A stretch of DNA of 20,533 nt from Micavibrio_B sp048498395 (lineage in GTDB: Bacteria > Pseudomonadota > Alphaproteobacteria > Micavibrionales > Micavibrionaceae): NCBI GenBank assembly GCA_048498395.1, contig JBEHYB010000040.1:1-20533 (forward strand). Reading direction: 5' to 3'. The stretch's first letter is position 1; each line of letters starts with the position of its first letter. A model generated the notes under the pieces. It saw nothing but the letters and a program-made list of their open reading frames with translations. It was not told the DNA's origin and searched no databases. This document shows positions 1 through 5,884 of the stretch, in pieces. Made by a program: the position numbers and the translations under genes.

Positions 1-24
1 ACAGATGTAAAGGAAAGTATTCCT

Positions 25-852
25 ATGCCGTCAGAGACCAATACACCCTCCCTTTGGAAAAACCAGACAAAGCAGAAACCTGCCGACGGGCATAAATATA
101 AATACGGCCATGCCGTCGTCTATGGCCGCACCAAGATGACGGGGGCGGCCTGCCTTGCCGCCAAGTCGGCGTTACGGATGGGAGCAGGACTTGTCACCGT
201 CGCCACCCGTCAGGATGTCGCCAATGTCTACCGGAGCTATTGCCCGAGTCTGATCGTCGAGGAGATGCGCGGGCTCGCCGATTTCAAGGAACATTTCCGT
301 GACGAGCGCAAGAATGCGATCCTGATCGGCCCCGGCGCGGGATTTGACGATCGGGCAGGTCTAAAGGCGGCGGTCGTTGAATCGGTCGTGTCCGGCAAGA
401 TCTGCGTTCTCGATGCCGACGCTCTCACGGTTTTCGAAGACGGCGTGGGTTCGCTGCTCGGCTTTACGCATCACAATTGTATTTTCACCCCGCATGACGG
501 CGAGTTCGAAAAAGTATTTCCGGGCCTGACGGGGACGAAGATCGAGCGCGCCATACAGGCCGCCAAGAAATCCAAGGCAATTATCGTTCTTAAAGGTCAC
601 GAAACGGTCATCGCAGCCCCGGACGGAAAATACACCGTCAATAATAACGGTTCTCCGTGGCTCGCGACCGCCGGGACGGGCGACGTGCTGGCCGGAATGA
701 TCGCAGGCTTTGCCGCCTGGCATAAAACCAATCTGTTCGAAGCCGTCTGTGCGAGCGTGTGGATGCACGGCAGGGCATCGCAGATCGCAGGGGCGGGGAT
801 GATTTCAGCGGACCTGCCGGATATCATCCCGCAGGTGTGGAAGTTGTTTTAG
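25..852 (+). CDS. nnrD: ADP-dependent NAD(P)H-hydrate dehydratase (possibly C-terminal half of bifunctional Nnr)
   Basis: Repairs damaged NAD(P)H hydrate back to NAD(P)H, using ADP as the phosphate donor in bacterial enzymes; cytoplasmic, ribokinase-like fold (YjeF C-terminal family). Seen (numbered from the ATG): MTGAA at 38-42, GAGLVTVA at 53-60, IGPGAG at 101-106, LDADAL at 129-134, TPHDGEF at 155-161, LKGHETVIAAPDG at 189-201, and the anionic-hole/catalytic GTGD at 217-220. The 275-aa length is a complete C-terminal domain. The ATG has a purine-rich site (AAGGAAAG, bases 10-17) 7 nt upstream. However, the frame stays open to base 1, and the LW linker followed by DGHKY resembles the join between epimerase and dehydratase domains in bifunctional alphaproteobacterial Nnr, so the true start may lie outside the window. 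Function is confident; the start is not. Confidence 0.93.
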   Translation: MPSETNTPSLWKNQTKQKPADGHKYKYGHAVVYGRTKMTGAACLAAKSALRMGAGLVTVATRQDVANVYRSYCPSLIVEEMRGLADFKEHFRDERKNAILIGPGAGFDDRAGLKAAVVESVVSGKICVLDADALTVFEDGVGSLLGFTHHNCIFTPHDGEFEKVFPGLTGTKIERAIQAAKKSKAIIVLKGHETVIAAPDGKYTVNNNGSPWLATAGTGDVLAGMIAGFAAWHKTNLFEAVCASVWMHGRASQIAGAGMISADLPDIIPQVWKLF

Positions 853-867
853 ATTCTATCTCTGATT

Positions 868-940
868 GTCATTCTGAGGTAAAAGCCGAAGAATCTTGCT
901 GCTTTCAAATGAGATCCTTCGCGTTCGCTCAGGATGACAG
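868..940. repeat. Palindromic intergenic repeat, copy 1
   Basis: Outer arms GTCATTCTGAG and CTCAGGATGAC pair with one mismatch; inner arms GAAGAATCT and AGATCCTTC pair 8 of 9. It lies between the 3' ends of nnrD and a convergent minus-strand gene, so it may end transcription from both sides. Similar GTCATTCTGAG/CTCAGGATGAC elements are scattered in many bacterial genomes. Confidence 0.8.
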
Positions 941-947
941 AAATTCC

Positions 948-1454
948 TTACACAGAAAGCGAAAGTTTGAGGTTCCGCCCGAGTTTGATCGTATCCGCGT
1001 AATCCTTGGCGATTTTTTCATCAAGGGCATCCATTTGCGATTCAGGCATATAAATTGTCAGCGTGCCGTTATGTTCCATCAGGCAGGCATTCAAAAAGTT
1101 AAATTCCTTGGAATAGGTTTTTACGATCTGAGTAATGACTTCATCCGGGAAGGCGGAAGCTTTCCATTCGTCATAGGCCGCAAGCCATTCAGAATTATCC
1201 TCGGCAGAATCTTTTCTCTCGGGGAAATTTGCCCATATCAGATACGTATGGTCCATCTTCTCACGCTTTGCTTTATGCTCAGCACTGATCTGATCGAATA
1301 AAGGGTTCACATAGATGCACGGGCTGCAGCTGTTATTTTCTTCAATCTCTTTTCTTTGCGCTTCCTGCCATTCAGTGCGCACGAAAGAATAGTCGTCGAT
1401 GTTTTCCGGAGAGATATTCCACGCACTTTTATTGAAATCCTCGGAAGCCATCAT
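948..1454 (-). CDS. Hypothetical protein, 168 aa, soluble, acidic
   Basis: I do not recognise this protein. It has no signal peptide or membrane segment. It is rich in acidic residues, Trp and Lys, with an N-terminal EDFNKSAW stretch, a central CSPCIYVN segment holding two close cysteines, and a C-terminal half that could form an alpha/beta domain. Two consecutive ATG codons exist (1452-1454 and 1449-1451); the AGAAGG site sits 3 nt from the first and 6 nt from the second, so the second may be used. It starts 14 nt after the stop of the 218-aa gene upstream on the same strand, so the two are probably one operon. The palindromic repeat lies just past its 3' end. Coding status is supported by the clear start site and operon spacing. 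Confidence 0.75.
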   Translation of the reverse strand: MMASEDFNKSAWNISPENIDDYSFVRTEWQEAQRKEIEENNSCSPCIYVNPLFDQISAEHKAKREKMDHTYLIWANFPERKDSAEDNSEWLAAYDEWKASAFPDEVITQIVKTYSKEFNFLNACLMEHNGTLTIYMPESQMDALDEKIAKDYADTIKLGRNLKLSLSV

Positions 1455-1468
1455 GAACCTTCTAATTT

Positions 1469-2125
1469 TTAGTATGGAGAGCCCGGAGCAGGCGCAGCAT
1501 CAGCCTTAATCGCAGGCGTTTCAACGACAACGGTTTTTTCCTTGTCGGCCATTACCTTGGCATATGCTTCCTTGATCCATTCCTTGTCGTCTCTTACTCT
1601 GCGCATGCCGGCAGCAGCTGCCAGAATAGCTGCCAGGCTACCCATTGCGCATAATGCCTCTACGCAAGTGTACACAGTAAGGTCAGTTGCGATATCCTTT
1701 GAAACTTGCTCGTTGAATGCCTCTGGCGTTATGGATGATTTTTTCTCTGCGGCTGTCACGTCACGGGCTTCATAGACACCATTGCCTTTATAATTAGGCG
1801 CAATGACAATCGGCGCGGGGGCTAAGCTTTTTATCGCCTGCTCCTGGAATTTTTTCAAAGTGAGATTGGTTGAATCGGCTTTTATCTGTGCGACATTGTC
1901 GACCGGTTTAAAGGCGAGTTTTGCATCCAGATCGTCCTTTAAGAAAGCAAATCCGACACTTGTTGCCGCGCTTGCGCACATAAAGGCAATGCAGAAGTAG
2001 TCGCTTACTTGTTTTCTTGAATTCTTATATTCATCGTAGAAAGCTACTTGCGTTGCTTCCTGCGCGATACGTGCCTGTTCCTTGAGGCTTGGTTTTTTTA
2101 CTTTTGCTGTTGTCGACTCACTCAT
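1469..2125 (-). CDS. Unknown two-TM membrane protein with GNGxYxAxD motif (218 aa)
   Basis: No known family recognised. Architecture: charged cytoplasmic N-terminus (1-42, KxxxR-rich), TM1 about 43-62, an extracytoplasmic loop of about 85 residues with GNGVYEARD at 114-122, TM2 about 150-173 immediately followed by MRR (174-176), then a charged tail ending in an Ala/Pro-rich stretch. The 210-aa protein encoded at 3910-4542 has the same layout: DLxAK after TM1, a Pro-rich step, GNGEYTAQD, TM2, then MRR. I infer they are paralogues. The start ATG has AGGGAG about 7 nt upstream and a promoter TTGACG-N17-CATAGT. It is first in a probable two-gene operon with the 168-aa gene. Confidence 0.82.
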   Translation of the reverse strand: MSESTTAKVKKPSLKEQARIAQEATQVAFYDEYKNSRKQVSDYFCIAFMCASAATSVGFAFLKDDLDAKLAFKPVDNVAQIKADSTNLTLKKFQEQAIKSLAPAPIVIAPNYKGNGVYEARDVTAAEKKSSITPEAFNEQVSKDIATDLTVYTCVEALCAMGSLAAILAAAAGMRRVRDDKEWIKEAYAKVMADKEKTVVVETPAIKADAAPAPGSPY

Positions 2126-2148
2126 AATTTTCTCCCTGTTTGCGATGC

Positions 2149-2177
2149 ACTATGCGAAATTCGCTGGAATACGTCAA
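2149..2177 (-). promoter_or_regulatory. Sigma-70-type promoter for the 218-aa gene
   Basis: On the minus strand TTGACG (2172-2177), a 17-nt spacer, then CATAGT (2149-2154), about 24 nt before the ATG, with an AGGGAG ribosome-binding site between. Confidence 0.6.
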
Positions 2178-2203
2178 ATTAGAGGGGTCTGGTATAAGGT
2201 TGC

Positions 2204-2276
2204 CTGTCATTCTGAGGGAATGCGAAGAATCCAGCTGCCTGCCAATAAGATCCTTCGCTTAGGCTCAGGATGACAG
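2204..2276. repeat. Palindromic intergenic repeat, copy 2
   Basis: CTGTCATTCTGAG at the left and CTCAGGATGACAG at the right, with inner GAAGAATC and AGATCCTTC arms. It is closely similar to copy 1 and in the same orientation; the two copies bracket the two-gene minus-strand module at 948-2125. It lies between two divergent promoters. Confidence 0.82.
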
Positions 2277-2288
2277 TAGGTTTATTTA

Positions 2289-2317
2289 TTGACATAATGT
2301 AATCAATCAGCTAGGTT
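2289..2317 (+). promoter_or_regulatory. Promoter for HAD/HIT operon, TAGGTT class
   Basis: TTGACA (2289-2294), exactly 17 nt, then TAGGTT (2312-2317) preceded by C. It has the same -10 and spacing as the clpP and lon promoters. The expected leader is short, about 18 nt to the ATG. Confidence 0.72.
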
Positions 2318-2341
2318 CCAGCCATTCAAACGGAGCTCGAT

Positions 2342-3013
2342 ATGCAGAATTTACCAAGACCCAAAGCCATTTTCTTTGACTGGGACGGCACGATCGTCAA
2401 CAGCATGCCCAATATTTTCGCGGCGATGTGCAAGACACAGGAAGTTTTCGGCCAGCCAACTATTTCCCATGAGCAATTTGCTGAGATCGTGCGCTTGGGG
2501 CCGCAGCCTGACGCGTTCTTTCGCGATCATCTTGGTTATGAAGAAATCCATGTGGCTTCCGCTGCGGATTTTTTCAACAAGCATGTCACCGAGTTGCGCG
2601 CAGGTCCCGTTAACCTGATGCACAATATCGAGAGCTTTTTATATGAAGCTTCGCAAAATAAAATCCCGATGGGTGTCGTAAGTAACATGAATCACGAGTC
2701 GCTATGTGAAGAAGTCGAACGTCTCGGCTGGAATAAATATTTCAACGCGATCGCCGGCGGCGGTCGTGCAGAGCGCAACAAGCCTCACCCGGACCCGATT
2801 TACCTGGTCGCGGAGGAACTCGGCCTGTCGCGTGAAGATTTACCGCAGACATGGTTCGTTGGCGATATGGACGCAGACCGTCAGGCGGCGAAAGCGGCAG
2901 GTTGTGCGTTTGTTTTCTACTCAAACGGCACCAAGCAGCTTGAATGCGCGGCAGAGATCACCGATTACGCCGATTTAAAAAACCACCTGATCCGAACATG
3001 TGAAATGGTGTAA
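2342..3013 (+). CDS. HAD-superfamily phosphatase, phosphoglycolate-phosphatase-like
   Basis: A cytoplasmic phosphohydrolase acting on a small phosphorylated metabolite; the substrate cannot be read from the sequence. Seen: motif I FDWDGT with nucleophile D13 and acid/base D15, a helical cap region about 20-90 (cap type C1), motif II VSN with S114, motif III K147 in NKPHPDP, and motif IV GDMDAD with D175 and D179 for Mg2+. The 223-aa length fits the phosphoglycolate/beta-phosphoglucomutase-like subgroup. The ATG follows GGAGC at 7 nt and a TTGACA-N17-TAGGTT promoter. The downstream HIT gene starts 3 nt after its stop, so both are almost certainly one translation-coupled operon, perhaps in nucleotide or phosphate-ester turnover (inference). 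Confidence 0.92.
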   Translation: MQNLPRPKAIFFDWDGTIVNSMPNIFAAMCKTQEVFGQPTISHEQFAEIVRLGPQPDAFFRDHLGYEEIHVASAADFFNKHVTELRAGPVNLMHNIESFLYEASQNKIPMGVVSNMNHESLCEEVERLGWNKYFNAIAGGGRAERNKPHPDPIYLVAEELGLSREDLPQTWFVGDMDADRQAAKAAGCAFVFYSNGTKQLECAAEITDYADLKNHLIRTCEMV

Positions 3014-3016
3014 CGG

Positions 3017-3742
3017 ATGGCAACGCTCCCGAAGGAAGTCCTGATTGAATCCGATGACGCTCTCAATGGAAGCTGGGGGTTCGATAACCGTCTCGACAAG
3101 TCGAGTATCTCGAATGATTTCTATGCGCTTGCTGTGCCGAACCGCATTGTCGGAAAGCTCGACGATATGACGGCGGAAGAGGAAAAAGAATTCTGGCAGC
3201 TCACCTTTGACCTGTCCTCCATCGGGTTGCAGAGGCTGAATGCCGGATCGGCGAAAGTGCGTGAAATCCTTATCGGCGTGAATGATGGCGTGCATTCCGG
3301 CCAGACCGTCCCGCATGCCCACAGCCATGTCGTCGGTATTCACGAAGTCGCAGACGAAACTTTTGAAAATTCCGGCAGGGATTTCCAGGTAGAGATCGAT
3401 ACGCTGCGCAAAATCTTTTGTCCTGCGGCGGCTGCGCCTTCTGCCATTCAGAAAGTAACCTGTGCGGTAAGCGATATCGCGAAACTGAGCGATGGAATAC
3501 GCAACGCGCGGCAGCAGCTGGCGGCGGAAACTGGCGCGGATTCATTCAGGATTTACACGAAGCTGCCGTTGCAGCCATGGACGGATGACGTGGAAATGGT
3601 CATTGATGCCTGCACCAAAGACAACCCGCAATTCTCGGTCGCCAAGGCGATGCGTGTCGTCAATTCCCTGATGGAACCGGAAAAACTCGACTGTGCATTC
3701 GGCTTCGGCCGCTTTACGCATTTCGAGAGAATTGAACCTTAA
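3017..3742 (+). CDS. HIT-family nucleotide hydrolase/transferase-like protein
   Basis: HIT proteins hydrolyse or transfer nucleoside phosphates through a histidine triad. Seen: GVNDGVHSGQTVPHAHSHVVG at about 87-107, with the triad H100, H102 and H104 and the canonical SGQTV lead-in. The N-terminal half is the HIT domain (about 1-115). Residues 116-241 form an extension with no motif I recognise, longer than common HIT proteins (110-150 aa), so it may be a two-domain or GalT-like variant. It starts 3 nt after the HAD gene stop with no separate ribosome-binding site, which suggests coupled translation. Its stop codon directly abuts the stop of the convergent 52-aa gene. Confidence 0.88.
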   Translation: MATLPKEVLIESDDALNGSWGFDNRLDKSSISNDFYALAVPNRIVGKLDDMTAEEEKEFWQLTFDLSSIGLQRLNAGSAKVREILIGVNDGVHSGQTVPHAHSHVVGIHEVADETFENSGRDFQVEIDTLRKIFCPAAAAPSAIQKVTCAVSDIAKLSDGIRNARQQLAAETGADSFRIYTKLPLQPWTDDVEMVIDACTKDNPQFSVAKAMRVVNSLMEPEKLDCAFGFGRFTHFERIEP

Positions 3743-3901
3743 TCAGGGCTTGCAGTTCACGATCGGCGATTTGCAGACGACTTGTGACTGGTTCACTTTA
3801 TCTTCCGCTGTAACGGCGACTGCCATCGCAACGCCCGTTGCAATCAGGAAAGCTCCCGCGAGGGCTACTTTCAATGATGTAACTTTTGGATTCTTGCTCA
3901 T
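3743..3901 (-). CDS. Small secreted protein, 52 aa, two cysteines
   Basis: A short gene found by translating the minus strand directly. The product begins MSKNPKV, then a hydrophobic Ala/Val/Leu-rich segment at about 10-31 that looks like a signal peptide or membrane anchor (ending AVAVTA), then a short polar tail with VVCK and VNCKP, giving Cys43 and Cys50. An AGGA site lies about 7-8 nt before the ATG, and the start is 8 nt after the stop of the 210-aa membrane protein, so it is the last gene of a three-gene operon. The two tail cysteines could form a disulfide outside the membrane. No family recognised. Confidence 0.72.
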   Translation of the reverse strand: MSKNPKVTSLKVALAGAFLIATGVAMAVAVTAEDKVNQSQVVCKSPIVNCKP

Positions 3902-3909
3902 CTCTTGTC

Positions 3910-4542
3910 CTATCTATTTGGGGTCAGGGTTTGTATTTTAGTTGGGTCGATATATTTCGTGTAGAGTTCGTTCATTTTTTTCTCGCTGCGGCGCATGTTT
4001 AAGACCGTGTAAACCGACCAGCCGACACCGATAGTGCCGATAACACCGCCAAACCATCCAAAGACTTCGCCGGTGAGGGTGATGCTCTGAAAATCGTTTG
4101 ACAGGTCCACGTTATATTTTTCTACATCGACAGGAATCTTCATGCCATCCTGTGCGGTATATTCACCGTTACCCGTAAATTTCGTCCAGACAACTGGTGG
4201 CTTTGGCGTGAGATTGTCGATTTCACGGTTCACGAATTTAGCGAGCGGGTGGGAAGGGGGCAGGTAATTCACATCTTCCGCTTTTTCCGCCGGATGGAAT
4301 TTTGCCTGGAGGTCGCGGCCGTTCCAGTTCAGGTAAGCGCTCGCTTCTAAAAACAGGGCCGCCATCGACATAAAGAAAACGGACGGGAATACATCTTTTC
4401 CCGCGCCGAAATTATTTTGTTTTTCATCGATGAATAACTGGCGGTCGTCAGCGTAAGAGGGAGGGTTATTATCGGTGCCATGCGTGAATACGTCCCGAAG
4501 GAACGCGAGTTTGGTTGGTAATGGCGGACCGACTTTACTCAT
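3910..4542 (-). CDS. Unknown two-TM membrane protein with GNGxYxAxD motif (210 aa)
   Basis: No known family recognised. Layout: cytoplasmic N-terminus 1-51, TM1 about 52-71 (FPSVFFMSMAALFLEASAY), extracytoplasmic loop with DLQAK (77-81) and GNGEYTAQD (124-132), Gly-rich TM2 about 159-181, then MRRSEKK and a charged tail. It matches the 218-aa protein at 1469-2125 in order, spacing and motif, so it is a likely paralogue. An in-frame TTG exists 12 nt further upstream, but the ATG at 4540-4542 is one base after the upstream gene's TAA (TAAAATG), typical of re-initiation, so I chose the ATG. It is the middle gene of a three-gene operon (217, 210 and 52 aa). Confidence 0.82.
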   Translation of the reverse strand: MSKVGPPLPTKLAFLRDVFTHGTDNNPPSYADDRQLFIDEKQNNFGAGKDVFPSVFFMSMAALFLEASAYLNWNGRDLQAKFHPAEKAEDVNYLPPSHPLAKFVNREIDNLTPKPPVVWTKFTGNGEYTAQDGMKIPVDVEKYNVDLSNDFQSITLTGEVFGWFGGVIGTIGVGWSVYTVLNMRRSEKKMNELYTKYIDPTKIQTLTPNR

Positions 4543-4543
4543 T

Positions 4544-5197
4544 TTACATGCCAAATAACGGTTGTGGGGTCAGGAATTTATGGTTCCATTTATCGTCAAA
4601 GACGGTCGTGACGCATTTGGTAAAGTTTTGCTCGATAGCCTTGGCGCGGGCATCGAACAATGTCTTGTATTCAGTGTCGGCCCCTGAGCCGCCTACATAA
4701 TCATCCGTCTTTGGGGTTAATGAAAGTTTGCCTTTGCTATCAAGCTCGAAGGCGATGTCTTCGCTGACATAGTCGTTTGGATTTTGGTTGAGTTCCACGG
4801 CGACGGTGAATCTTGTGCGTGGACCGAAATGGAATTTCCTGTTGGTAGACTCGACCGTATAGAAAATTCTTTCCCTGTATTTTGATACGAACGGCCGGCT
4901 CTCGCTTGCCGATAGGCTCAGCCTGCCGGTGTTTTCGAAATTTGTGACACCCGTATAGTTTATGGATCTTTCGGGATATTCCTGAAGGACGGTGTCGAGG
5001 GTTTTCTGCGCGCACTGGCTTTGCGCTGCCATGATCAGCGTATCCCTTTGCGCATTCTCGGTTTGTGTTTGCTGTCCCAAGCCTAAAGCTATGCCCATAC
5101 CCATAAGAACAATGCCGGGGCTCACGCTGATCGCGACATTCGCAATTTTCTGAAAGGTCTGGGTCAGGCCCGATTTCCGGGCAGGTTCTGTACTCAT
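4544..5197 (-). CDS. Unknown single-TM membrane protein, 217 aa
   Basis: No family recognised. A short cytoplasmic N-terminus (about 1-20), one hydrophobic segment about 21-40 (VAISVSPGIVLMGMGIALGL), then a long extracytoplasmic domain with alternating polar and hydrophobic residues suggesting beta strands (FHFGPRTRFTVAVELNQN region), and two cysteines at about 62 and 195. A GGAGAG ribosome-binding site lies close to the ATG. It is first in a minus-strand operon, with the next gene starting one base after its stop. The promoter TTGACA-N17-TAATTT overlaps the 18-bp palindrome shared with the divergent VOC gene. The operon may encode parts of one envelope complex (inference from coupling and shared topology). 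Confidence 0.82.
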   Translation of the reverse strand: MSTEPARKSGLTQTFQKIANVAISVSPGIVLMGMGIALGLGQQTQTENAQRDTLIMAAQSQCAQKTLDTVLQEYPERSINYTGVTNFENTGRLSLSASESRPFVSKYRERIFYTVESTNRKFHFGPRTRFTVAVELNQNPNDYVSEDIAFELDSKGKLSLTPKTDDYVGGSGADTEYKTLFDARAKAIEQNFTKCVTTVFDDKWNHKFLTPQPLFGM

Positions 5198-5222
5198 TAT
5201 TCTCTCCGCTTTAGTGGTGAGG

Positions 5223-5251
5223 AAATTAGCCCAATGTCAAGAATATGTCAA
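5223..5251 (-). promoter_or_regulatory. Promoter of the 217/210/52-aa operon
   Basis: On the minus strand TTGACA (5246-5251), a 17-nt spacer, TAATTT (5223-5228). The -35 box is the left half of the palindrome at 5245-5262. Confidence 0.65.
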
Positions 5252-5262
5252 ATATTTGACAT
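5245..5262. promoter_or_regulatory. Perfect 18-bp palindrome, candidate operator between divergent promoters
   Basis: ATGTCAAAT followed by ATTTGACAT, with no mismatch. Each half contains a consensus TTGACA -35 box, one per strand, so two divergent promoters start back to back. A dimeric regulator bound here would control both. Confidence 0.6.
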
Positions 5263-5285
5263 GGTGGGCAATTTGGCCGTTATAT
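5256..5285 (+). promoter_or_regulatory. Promoter for the VOC gene
   Basis: TTGACA (5256-5261), 18 nt, TTATAT (5280-5285). Transcription would begin near 5291, i.e. at the ATG, so the mRNA could be leaderless. Confidence 0.45.
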
Positions 5286-5290
5286 GCGCC

Positions 5291-5638
5291 ATGATTAACG
5301 TCCTTTTGTGTAGCGATAAGCTTGAGCTGGTAGCAGCGTTTTACGCGGCCCTTGGCATTGAACTGGTGCCTGAAAAGCATGGAAACGGCCCGGACCATTT
5401 CTTCTTTAAATCGGAAATCGCCTGCGAACTTTACCCGCCACGCACGCCACCTGAAGCGGCCTTCGTTTTGCGTATAGATACGAAAGATATCGATGTTTCA
5501 TTGCAAAATTTAAAAACGCAATTCAATGAAGCTGATTTGATTATCGGGGATGTTCAGACACTTAAATCATCGAAGAAAGTCATTCTCCGCGATCCGGACG
5601 GACGGGTTGTCGAATTGATCCAGAATCTCGACATTTAG
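5291..5638 (+). CDS. VOC-superfamily protein (glyoxalase/bleomycin-resistance fold), 115 aa
   Basis: A small metal-dependent enzyme or binding protein built from two beta-alpha-beta-beta-beta repeats; substrate unknown. Seen: the first strand INVLL, then LVAAFYAALGIEL (12-24), HFFF and CELYP with E46, and the second module ending VILRDPDGRVVELIQ with DPDG 101-104 and E109, the usual second-repeat metal ligand position. The ATG at 5291 starts the VOC domain exactly. An in-frame ATG at 5234 with GAGGAA upstream would add 19 residues (MSRICQIFDMVGN...) that do not belong to the fold and would be upstream of the promoter I see. Transcribed divergently from the membrane-protein operon across a shared palindrome. 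Confidence 0.85.
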   Translation: MINVLLCSDKLELVAAFYAALGIELVPEKHGNGPDHFFFKSEIACELYPPRTPPEAAFVLRIDTKDIDVSLQNLKTQFNEADLIIGDVQTLKSSKKVILRDPDGRVVELIQNLDI

Positions 5639-5689
5639 TTAAATCGCCCATACGGAGCCGAGCAGGGGTATGCGATCTGCATTTTACCC

Positions 5690-5718
5690 TTGGCTTTGGC
5701 CATTAAAACCTATAAACA
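5690..5718 (+). promoter_or_regulatory. tRNA-Leu promoter, TAAACA class
   Basis: CTTGGCT with TTGGCT at 5690-5695, a 17-nt spacer, TAAACA (5713-5718), 18 nt before the tRNA. The same elements and spacing precede the other two tRNAs in the window. Confidence 0.65.
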
Positions 5719-5736
5719 CTTGCGTTCGACGGCTTA

Positions 5737-5821
5737 GCGGGTATGGCGGAATTGGCAGACGCACCAGATTTAGGTTCTGGCGGGGTGACCCGTGGGGGTT
5801 CAAGTCCCTCTACCCGCACCA
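5737..5821 (+). tRNA. tRNA-Leu (anticodon UAG)
   Basis: Acceptor GCGGGTA (5737-5743) pairs fully with TACCCGC (5811-5817); discriminator A and encoded CCA follow. Anticodon stem CCAGA/TCTGG encloses loop TTTAGGT, giving anticodon TAG at 5771-5773. A long variable arm of the class II type is present, and the T arm is GGGGG TTCAAGT CCCTC. The tRNA lies 63 nt before tig with no obvious promoter between, so tig is probably transcribed through from it or from a weak start in the gap. Confidence 0.97.
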
Positions 5822-5884
5822 TCCTACGCCAAGGCTGCGGATGGCAGGCCATTCGTGATTTTAAACAAAGAAGTGAAGAAAACG

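Noticed and set aside
759..1301. A 180-codon plus-strand frame overlapping the end of nnrD and the 168-aa gene
   Set aside because: It crosses the palindromic repeat, has no ribosome-binding site, and lies opposite the better supported minus-strand gene.
5771..5776. A TAGGTT hexamer that matches the shared -10 box
   Set aside because: It is the anticodon loop region of tRNA-Leu and has no -35 box 17 nt upstream.
5792..5884. Longer N-terminus for trigger factor
   Set aside because: It would read through the 3' half of tRNA-Leu, and the family starts at MKVSVL, base 5885.
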